From Herpomyces periplanetae (lineage: Eukaryota > Ascomycota > Laboulbeniomycetes > Herpomycetales > Herpomycetaceae): 64,000 nt of DNA. The notes beneath the pieces were generated by a model. That model did no database searches and was not told the origin of the DNA. It saw only the letters and a list, made by a program, of their open reading frames with translations. The stretch is from positions 1 through 64,000 of the forward strand of contig WMKJ01000010.1 in NCBI GenBank assembly GCA_009733715.1. Direction: 5' to 3'. The position numbers and the translations under genes were made by a program. Positions 56,450 to 64,000 of the stretch are shown here, piece by piece (within the stretch, counting starts at the first letter, position 1; the number at the start of each line of letters is the position of its first letter).

Positions 56450-59220
56450 TCATGTTCGAGTAGCTTCACACGAATGCAATAAGGCGGTTTGGAGTTGCCT
56501 CAAGGAATCCTTTTCATCACAATTTATAGAATCACCCTACATGGTTTATGGTTAGACGTAGTTCTACAAGTGTAATTGAAAAGAAAAATTCCAAAACTTA
56601 CCAGTTTTTTAAGTAAATTACTAATTAACAGTAATGCGTTTTGTTTCACATTCCACCGAACAGTGTTAGGCAAGGGTAAATACCTTGAGCATTTTTCACA
56701 AGCGCTTGAACTATGATCTTCATCATCCAAGTCCAGATTTATACTAGTCTTGCGATCATTTGAACGACAAGAACTTTGATCTAAATCATGCTCTTCAACA
56801 GATGCAAGATGAGGAATACCTGTAGAAGTGTAATCATCGGTTGATGTTGCTTCAGGATCTTCATTAATCATGAGACATTCAATGATAGTAATAAAAGAGG
56901 ACCAAGATGGACTTGTCTTGTACCATGAAGATTTATCATTAGATATCAATGAAAGCTCAACAGGATATCGACAAGTGTTCAATGGAGATGTCAAATCAAG
57001 TTCGGCTGGGCTAATGGTCAAGCATTGATCAAGCTTCACAATCTGAGATCCCGATAGCGGCGTCAATCGATTTGATGAAAACCGCAGAGCATCAAGAAGC
57101 ATTACGGCACCTTCATGAAAGGTTGAAAATAACGTAAGAGAAAACCAGATCTCCATAAAAGAGAGATAATCCTCACGTTCAATCTCAACGGCATTAACGA
57201 ATAAAACATCGACAACTCGTTGAGACATGACCAGATCATAAAAGACAGGACTCGTTGCCTTTTTCTCGTGTAAACATTTAACTAGTTGGGCAAGTATACG
57301 TGAAATGTACCGATCAAAGCGACGAGAGTACTTGTTAACAAGTGACATGACCTCCTCAAAGGGTGTCAAGGGCGGATTTAAAGCCATACGTGGAGACATA
57401 GACATGAAAATCATGACATTGGGGGTATTGGCTTTTAAGAGCTGAATTAGAAGGAGAAATCCACAGTCAATCAAGTCAATTAAACTCGTTTCAATGCACT
57501 TTAGAGAAATGTCTATACAGCCCAGAGCACCGAAAATAGCCTTGTTAGATGGAGCAATGGCAAGATGCCGCAAAAACCCGGCAGCTGAATGGGCGACATA
57601 CTTCTGAGGCATATCAAAGAATAGAGAAATGATTTGGTTGTGTACGGTTGACTTGCGTACCATTTCAATGCTAAATTCGTCAGACCGAGCTAAATTTCCC
57701 AGAATTAGACATCCACAGCATACAATGTCTTCTCGATGATCCCGAATCATTGTTTCCCCGATAATGAAGGAATCAGAGGTGAAGAGGGATTCGGAGGAGA
57801 TAGTCTCTTCAATTGTAATATTACACAAAATTTCCATGATACGAGGTTTGGCCGAACGAAAGAACTTCATGTCGAGATCGGCACTGATTTCTTCAAGTTT
57901 TTGGGGGCCCAAACTCTCTAGTTCATTGAGGAAGTCAACGTGTCTAAAGAGCAATTGGGAAACGTGCATGAACAATCCTGCTTCGACTGTACATTTTTGA
58001 ACGTCCGGACGGGATATGTAGATAAGGGTTAACTCGAGAAGGGAAGAATAATCTTCGGGAAATAAAGATTGCTTGGAAAGGACAGTAACTAAATTTTGAA
58101 CCAGTTTACTGCAAGCGGTTTGTTTAACGAGATTATTAGTTCCATCGGGCTGATCGATTTCGAAGATGATACAAAGCAGATTAACGGGCGTCGTGAGGGG
58201 AATTTTATTAGCGTAATCCGCAGCCAGTAGACCGACAATCTTCGTACATAGGCCGGCCTCAAAGAAGGCAGATTTAGCCGGAGCTTGCGGCATTAGTTTA
58301 GGCATGATACACGGAAGTTATCCTGTCAACGTACAATATTCATTGCAAATGTTAAAGAGAACGGCGAACGTTATATCACGTAAGTCGGGTCGTTGCAAGC
58401 AGATGGCGAATTTAGTGTAATACTTCATGGCCACTGAGCGGAGTGGGTCTAAATAATGCATTTGATTGAGAAAGAGTCGTAGCGTTAGAGTTTGGATGGG
58501 AATAAGTGTGATGATAAACATACCATTGTCAGCGCATACATTGCCGACAAACCGTAGAACTTGGAGTACTAATGATTCGGGATCCCTATAAGGTTCCATT
58601 AAGTTTAGAGCTTCATCGAGGATAGCAGAGCGAGTGTCGGGGGATTGAGGCGGTCTGCGACATGTTGAAGCTGCGATTGATATGCACTGACTTATTGCTT
58701 GAAAATCACGCGAGATCAAGTCTAGCTCAGCTTTAGCGTATTGCATACAGCCGATTTGTGCTGCCACACTGGTTGGTGAGGTAATTTTTGAAGAATTGGG
58801 GACAGTAGCAGCAGCGGCTGCTGCAGCTGCAGAAGCAACTGCAGCAATGTTTTCCGACGTAATAAGGTGAACATCATCTGCATCGGGTTCACTGAATGTA
58901 GCAACTTTGAATAAGGAGATGGTTCTCATGGGTGGTAGAGAAATACCCAAGCATTTTTCAATTTTTTGGCACCACTGAGCCCATTTAACCAAATTATCGA
59001 ATAGTGCAAGTGAAGCGTTGTTCATGATAGTAGAAGGAGGGGGGGGTGATGGGAATTTGGTAGGTGAGTTCATTGGTGGATGAGAGGTAGGTAATACACA
59101 ATCAGATGTATTTGAGCTAGTAGTCGTACTGAGTGTAGGTACGACGGTAGACGAACTAGTCAAATTTGGGTGCTTTGATGAGTGGTGAACATTAAAATCA
59201 GAAGTAATTGGATCTGACAT
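56450..59220 (-). CDS. SmgGDS/RAP1GDS1-like armadillo-repeat protein
   Basis: Three exons: 59220-58335, 58283-56602 and 56536-56450; introns of 51 and 65 bp, phases 1 and 0; 884 residues. The first junction (GTACGT...CCGCAAG) restores FNICNEYSPAKSAFFEAGLC, a repeat of the kind found in fungal SmgGDS proteins. Typical armadillo helices follow, notably LILGNLARSDEFSIEMVRKS and HSAAGFLRHLAIAPSNKAIF. The N-terminal 70 residues are Ser/Thr/Pro-rich and residues near 130-142 hold a polyalanine tract. SmgGDS proteins bind prenylated small GTPases of the Rho/Rap type and promote nucleotide exchange or trafficking. The last intron was extended past a first TAG because CTAAC sits 16 bases before the second; the shorter choice would end three residues later with NYV. 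Confidence 0.82.
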
Positions 59221-59534
59221 TGTAATGTAGGGACAAGTGTTAACACAATAAGGGTAAGTTAAACCTGGTCAAGAAGAAAGTTAAATAGTAGAGAAATCGA
59301 AGGAGCAGGTTAGTATGATGGAATAGAGGTAAATTAGTGATGGAGTGAAGAAAATGTGAAAGAATTGACGCGTAGACGTAAAGTTAGCAAATTGGGGAGT
59401 AGAATCAGAGCAGATTTAGTGTAGCGCACAGGCACTGGCATTCGCACTTGACAATACCGCAAAATAGGCCGCCGGACAATCCACACGGGGGGAAGGGAAA
59501 CGTGAACAATCAAAGGCTAATAAATTAGTATAAT

Positions 59535-59566
59535 CACGCACGCACGCCCACGCACGCACGTACGCA
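59535..59566. repeat. (CGCA)n tetranucleotide tract
   Basis: About eight CGCA-like units with two variants, similar to the tract at 34427-34460. Confidence 0.85.
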
Positions 59567-59775
59567 AACTCCCATCCACAACTAGGACCACATTAACTTG
59601 TGCATACGCATACGCGAAGAATCTACTTTTACACGGCGCTTTCACGATTTGTTCAAGCGAATTTATGCTGGTAAAGATCACATGATTCGCGGGGTGTTGG
59701 GCGGCGTGGATTTTTCGGGTCCGGGGGTTTGTGGACGAGAGCCTAGCAGGCAGGGTGTTTTCCCCTTGAAATATG

Positions 59776-59795
59776 CATCACGATGCATCGTGATG
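59776..59795. repeat. Perfect 20-bp palindrome
   Basis: CATCACGATGCATCGTGATG equals its own reverse complement. Confidence 0.95.
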
Positions 59796-60095
59796 GATTA
59801 CAATACAATCTCGCGGCATGGCGTGCCCGCGAATTTGCTTTTTCATATCTTTCGTAGTTTACCCCCTGCACCTAAACTGTTTTGGTAACGTGTATTATTG
59901 TTGGCTTCTATTTCTGTTATTTGTGCTTGTCCAAAATATCTATACTCGGTCTATCCATGCTAAAGTATTCCCCATGTCTTGTCATCTATCTCTCCCGCGT
60001 TTATTCAATGGATGGTTGATTGATATTCACCCAATTCCATTGCTTGGACCTCATTTACCCCCGTTATCCCCCCACATGCTAAACTAATAAGCATG

Positions 60096-60116
60096 CGCGG
60101 GCATTTCATGCCCGCG
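60096..60116. repeat. Hairpin with 9-bp GC-rich arms
   Basis: CGCGGGCAT (60096-60104) and ATGCCCGCG (60108-60116) are separated by three bases; TTTA follows. A Rho-independent terminator shape has no role in this kind of genome, so its meaning is open. Confidence 0.9.
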
Positions 60117-60693
60117 TTTATTTGTGCTAATGATTTCTTTACCATCACCACCACCACCTCTTTGCATTTCTTTACTATCTAGCTTACGATTGTATTTAGG
60201 CTAAAATTCACGTATAAATAGTGGAGTTGTTAATATCTTGCTATCAGTCAACGGTACATTGTATAGGTGTGCGCCTATACTATCAAGGGGGAAGTTGTAC
60301 GGGGAGACTTGAGTTTTACTAGGTGTATTCTAATAGCAAACGGTTTGATTTTACTTTACCCGACGTGCTATTGGCTAATAGTTGCAGAAAGTTTATACGG
60401 GCCTCATGAATGTGGAGTTATAACAGGTAGTTTATCAAATTAGTGTACTATTCATGCTTTACTACCCCTCTTTACAGCCCACAACAATTTTACCAAAGGC
60501 TATACTAACCAGCGCAGCGTCCAGTTCACGACTATACATCTTTATTATATACCATCTGTGGGCGGGTGCACCTGCACTAGATTAGCGGAATGCGGTTCAA
60601 CAGTTAATTGTACCGAAGATAAAATCGACGTTTTACATAGCAGTATTACTACCATTCATTTACCCTGATTTGTTTCGATTCACCTGTTCAACC

Positions 60694-61270
60694 ATGGCTA
60701 CTAGGGCTAAAGTAACGCGTAATTATGCCTTATTCTTTACTGCGGTATGGTTTTAATATTTTTCTTTGCACTTTGGACCCAAGGGTTGGCCATCACGTTG
60801 GGTATAGGCTTGTAATTCAGTGTACTTATTTAAGGAAAATTTAACAGACATGAATGGTTAACATATAATGACAAACTGAGGTTATACAGGCTTATATCGC
60901 ATGCTATACGGGGTTTCCACCCTTTAACTTGTTGCCGACGGTATTCCACCGGGAAATTGTGCCTGTGGTAAGGTATTTTTAACAAGTACAGTTCTGGAGT
61001 ATAACTGCTATGTATTGGGCTTTCACGTTCTCGTGCACATGCATGTGTGCAGTTGACGATTGTTAATAATGCACAACGCGAAATGGCTGACTTGGTTTAT
61101 CCGTTTAGTTGCCATTCTGGGCGATTGTTTCATTTGGCGCGTACTTACTCTTTCGCTTGGGTTACGGTATATACACGTTCAACGACGCTCACCAAGCTTA
61201 TGATGAATTAATGCGCGAGGTAAACCAGGCAAAGACAGACTTGAAAAAACTCGGTATCGAGTGTAACTAA
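60694..61270 (+). CDS. DPM3: Dolichol-phosphate mannosyltransferase subunit 3 (DPM3)
   Basis: Three short exons: 60694-60744, 60890-60967 and 61109-61270; donors GTATGG and GTAAGG, acceptors TACAG and TTTAG, both junctions in phase 0; 96 residues, the size of DPM3 (92 in man). The joined chain begins MATRAKVTRNYALFFTA, continues AYIACYTGFPPFNLLPTV and EIVPVLPFWAIVSFGAYLLF (the second membrane helix) and ends LGYGIYTFNDAHQAYDELMR with a coiled-coil tail REVNQAKTDLKKLGIECN. TFND followed by the E-L-x-x-E/Q-I/V repeat and a DLxxxG end is the DPM3 signature. DPM3 anchors the catalytic DPM1 in the ER membrane, where dolichol-phosphate mannose is made for GPI anchors, N-glycans and O-mannosylation. 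Each exon is under 55 codons, so the gene is easy to miss. Confidence 0.9.
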
Positions 61271-61911
61271 TTTCACACGGGGTCATGTTTACGTGGATTC
61301 AATACACGTACACGTTGATGTTAACACGTGGGTGTGAATTTGGTTAGATGTGAAGTTTAACGGAGTCTTCAAGTTTGTAATACAGTATGTAATCAACCTG
61401 CTAAATTTTTTGGTCTAAGATGGATAGCCATATTTAGCGGACACAGCTATACGAAAACTTAATGTGTAGGATAGAGCGGGGAGAGATGAATTGGGTCACG
61501 GTGGGATAATGTAAGCTCCGATAAACGGGACGATCCTTATGGAGAGACGAATTAAGGGCAATGGTAACACGGTAGAATGAGTGATTAAGCCTGGGGGGGA
61601 GGGGGATGGAAACTCGGGGATGAAGATGAGGTAGTACATGGTAAGTTTAAAGGGAGGGAGATGGAAGGGCGAGTAGAATTGTGGGAGTATGCAAAGTTAT
61701 CCACGGGGGCAGGTACGCGATATATAGTTAGGATACAAGTCGGAAGAGAGTAGTAAGGATTAGTTACGTAAATGGGAGACGACATGAAATTGCGGGAGTA
61801 GCAGAGGTAGAGGGAGAGGGAAGGCCAGCGCCAACGACGAGCGAATGATTTGTAAAGGACATGATAAACCCGATGGGTAGGCGTAAATACAAATTAGATG
61901 GAGTAAGAATT
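61271..61911. other. Convergent 3' spacer
   Basis: 641 bp between the ends of DPM3 (plus) and the lactate dehydrogenase gene (minus). No gene seen. Confidence 0.6.
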
Positions 61912-63531
61912 TCACAATTTGGAGGGGAGACGATGGTTCAAGTTAACGGGCGTAACAGGTTGGTAGACTGACTCAGCGAGTAAATCACGGGGACCAGACC
62001 CCACGTGGCCAGCCAGTAATCCATGAGTATCGATAAGATCGGGGGTTAATTGGGAGATAGATTGAACGCCTAGTAGTCTCATGGTCATTTCGATTTCATC
62101 CTTGAGGATTTGAATGGCTTTTTCAACACCAGATTGCCCGTGGACACTCATGGCATACAGAAACGGCCTACCAATCCCCACCCCAGTAGCTCCAAGGCAC
62201 AGGGCTTTAACAACATCAGAACCCCTCCGAACCCCTCCATCTATCAAAACCTCGAATCTCCTCCCACAACCTCTCTGTATTCCCCCCACTATCCCCAGCT
62301 CAGCCAATCTAGGCCCCACCCGTCCCAAAACCTCCACCGACGATCTCGCCGTATCCAACTGCCTCCCCCCGTGATTACTAATCACCACACCGTGAAGTCC
62401 GAGTTGGTAGGCGTGGATGATGTCATCGAGGCGTTGGACACCTTTGAGGAAGATGGGTAATTTTGTGATGGAGAAGAACCATGGAATGTCGTTCCATGAT
62501 AGGCTGGCATCGATAAATGATGATATTGCTCTTGAAGCTCCTTGATTGCGGCCTGCACTACCCATTTCTCCACTTCGCTGAACCTCGGCCAAATCCTCTT
62601 CATACCTCACCCTCATATCCTTCTCCCGCTTCCCCAGCTGTGGCGCATCCACCGTAATAAACAAGCCCCGGCACCCCCCATGCTCGGCCTCCCGAATAAT
62701 CCGCTCCGTCACCCCCCGGTCCTGGTTAACATACAGCTGCAGCCACACTGGCTGGTCCGGCCCTGTGGCGGTGCAGATGTCGGCCAGGGAGCAGGAAGAG
62801 AGAGTTGGGATCATTTGGATGATGTTTTGGGATTGGGCGGCTTTGGTTAAACAGATTTCTCCTTCGGCACATCCAAGTTTGGCTAGTGCTGTTGCTGTAA
62901 TGTAAAATGGAGCAGATGTCGGACTTCCCAACATCGTAGTTCTCATATCAATATACTGCACGTTTTGCAGAACTCGTGGCTTAAACCATATTCGCTGATA
63001 TGCCTGGCGGTTCTCTCTCAGGGTTATTTCGTCATCACTTCCACTGGAATAATACGCCCATGCTGATCTCCTCATTAATTTTTGAGCCACACTCTCGAAA
63101 TCCATCAAACTTATAAAATTGCTCAGCGCAGGAATCCCTGGGTTTTTCTCCTCTGACTTCTCTCTTGTCGTGGATTCTGGCTTTTTCAGCAAACTTCCCG
63201 CTTCGGATTGTTGCCCTGAATCACTTTCGACTACACCCATTTGCTTTTCTTTGGCCAAATATCTCTTGGCTGTATCCTCTGAATGAACTAATTGGTACTC
63301 TTCCGTTGCATCCCTCCCGGCATATTTCAGAATAACGTCTTCCCCTCCCGGATGCTCTGGCAAAAACTCCGTAACATCATACACATAATCACAGATAACT
63401 ATCCAACATGATTCTCTCGAATTATGTCGCCCAACTTGCTCTCTGCTAAATCTTTTAATCCCCTTCATTCTCCCTTTCTCCTCCGCTTCTTCTCCCTTCC
63501 ATCCATTATACGCACTCCCTTTCTTTCCCAT
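61912..63531 (-). CDS. CYB2: Flavocytochrome b2-type L-lactate dehydrogenase (cytochrome)
   Basis: Single exon, 539 residues. Residues 26-100 are a cytochrome b5 domain with FLPEHPGGEDVILKYAG; His60 and His83 are the heme ligands, spaced 23 residues as in yeast Cyb2. The FMN-dependent alpha-hydroxyacid dehydrogenase domain follows: WAYYSSGSDDE, PFYITATALAKLGC, WLQLYVNQDRG, LFITVDAPQLGKREKDMR, the lysine in PIFLKGV, the catalytic histidine and arginine in VISNHGGRQLD and the FMN phosphate loop VLIDGGVRRGSD with ALGA-type GATGVGIGRPFLY. It oxidises L-lactate to pyruvate and reduces cytochrome c. The N terminus (MGKKGSAYNGWKGEEAEE) is charged and lacks a clear mitochondrial presequence, so a cytosolic or differently routed form is possible. 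No introns. Confidence 0.95.
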   Translation of the reverse strand: MGKKGSAYNGWKGEEAEEKGRMKGIKRFSREQVGRHNSRESCWIVICDYVYDVTEFLPEHPGGEDVILKYAGRDATEEYQLVHSEDTAKRYLAKEKQMGVVESDSGQQSEAGSLLKKPESTTREKSEEKNPGIPALSNFISLMDFESVAQKLMRRSAWAYYSSGSDDEITLRENRQAYQRIWFKPRVLQNVQYIDMRTTMLGSPTSAPFYITATALAKLGCAEGEICLTKAAQSQNIIQMIPTLSSCSLADICTATGPDQPVWLQLYVNQDRGVTERIIREAEHGGCRGLFITVDAPQLGKREKDMRVRYEEDLAEVQRSGEMGSAGRNQGASRAISSFIDASLSWNDIPWFFSITKLPIFLKGVQRLDDIIHAYQLGLHGVVISNHGGRQLDTARSSVEVLGRVGPRLAELGIVGGIQRGCGRRFEVLIDGGVRRGSDVVKALCLGATGVGIGRPFLYAMSVHGQSGVEKAIQILKDEIEMTMRLLGVQSISQLTPDLIDTHGLLAGHVGSGPRDLLAESVYQPVTPVNLNHRLPSKL

Positions 63532-64000
63532 CTTCCCTCTCTCATCAAAATCTTCCTTCTGCTCCTAATTTACCCTCTCTGTACACCTCTCGTATTCTAT
63601 TCCCTTCACTTCGCCTATACCCTATTAAACCAAACAATTCTTCCCAACCTTCTCTCTATCCTCACCTCTTCTCTTGTTCCCTTTAAATCTTCCACGCATT
63701 CTCTTACCCTCTTATTTATTCCCTCATCCCCCCTCCCCATTCCTCCCATCTTTAAACACACGTCAACGACACTTTGCTTCGTATAAATTCACTTCAACCC
63801 CACCCCCGCCCGTTTATATGAAACACCCCATCCAGTCCAGTGCCTCCCCTCAACCCTCCATCGTCCTATACTCTCCTCCCGGCACTCCTCGCCTTAAGTT
63901 CCCCCCCCCCCACATACCCATACTCGTCCCCCATCTTCTACACGTACACCCACCGCCACCCTACTACTCTTCAAACTATCTTTACCCTTCACTAACCAGT
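63532..64000. other. Pyrimidine-rich window end
   Basis: 469 bp, strongly C+T-rich on the plus strand, with a run of 13 or so C near 63901. Plus-strand Leu/Ser/Pro-rich frames follow from the composition. It holds the promoter of the lactate dehydrogenase gene and perhaps that of a plus-strand gene beyond the window. Confidence 0.5.

Larger units (their letters stand above)
59221..60693. other. Divergent intergenic region SmgGDS-like/DPM3
   Basis: 1.47 kb. A CGCA-type tetranucleotide tract lies at 59535-59566, a perfect 20-bp palindrome at 59776-59795 and a 9-bp-arm hairpin at 60096-60116. A plus-strand frame 59598-59888 (96 codons, no ATG start) is not supported. No TATA box was picked out for DPM3. 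Confidence 0.5.

Noticed and set aside
56358-56555. Plus-strand frame of 66 codons just after a CACGTG box
   Set aside because: It lies opposite the last exon of the SmgGDS-like gene, whose frame, branch site and splice phase are better supported.
59598-59888. Plus-strand frame of 96 codons
   Set aside because: Lacks an ATG start, shows no domain, and spans a palindrome and CpG-rich DNA in a divergent promoter region.
1-64000. Transposons, virus-like elements and CRISPR arrays
   Set aside because: No reverse transcriptase, integrase, transposase, terminal repeats or regularly spaced repeats were recognised anywhere in the window.

Overview
This is nuclear DNA of a fungus, probably an ascomycete or a relative outside the well-studied yeasts; the exact lineage cannot be fixed from the sequence. 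The evidence is: many short spliceosomal introns (about 50-200 bp) with GTAAGT-like donors, CTAAC-like branch sites and AG acceptors; fungal-type gene models (Los1/exportin-T, Pde2-like cAMP phosphodiesterase, Ubp1-like protease, flavocytochrome b2, a Gpp-like phosphatase, a fungal SmgGDS-like armadillo protein); and no prokaryotic operon structure. Gene density is low, and intergenic DNA is often purine/pyrimidine-biased by strand.

Left part (1-15,876): the 3'-truncated start of a minus-strand gene lies at the window edge (1-1186). Next come a 4.2-kb spacer with a CACGTG-rich inverted repeat and a possible small spliced gene, a conserved fungal unknown protein (5363-7473, minus), and then an 8.4-kb stretch with no confident gene, full of simple repeats and one strong hairpin. 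Middle (15,877-34,039): exportin-T (minus), cAMP phosphodiesterase (minus), mitochondrial ribosomal protein uL15m (minus) divergent from RPB6 (plus), S-formylglutathione hydrolase (plus) and a DHA-type MFS transporter (minus). Right-middle (34,831-53,862): cohesin subunit Scc3/STAG (minus), Ubp1-like deubiquitinase (plus), a FAD/NADPH oxidoreductase (plus), a Gpp-like HAD phosphatase (plus), cytochrome c oxidase subunit Vb (plus), Ssu72 CTD phosphatase (minus) divergent from Cgi121 of KEOPS (plus). Right (54,172-64,000): NIPA-like Mg2+ transporter (minus), SmgGDS-like armadillo protein (minus), a three-exon DPM3 gene (plus) whose exons are too short to show as ORFs, and a flavocytochrome b2-type L-lactate dehydrogenase (minus).

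These are unlinked housekeeping functions: tRNA export, transcription, chromosome cohesion, mitochondrial translation and respiration, GPI/N-glycan precursor synthesis, tRNA t6A modification and formaldehyde detoxification. There is no metabolic cluster, defence island, CRISPR array, recognisable transposon or virus-like element. Gene models were built by hand from frame, phase and splice motifs; every exon phase stated was checked to be consistent. No tRNA or rRNA gene was recognised. The most notable non-coding signal is clustering of CACGTG boxes in the short promoters of several housekeeping genes.
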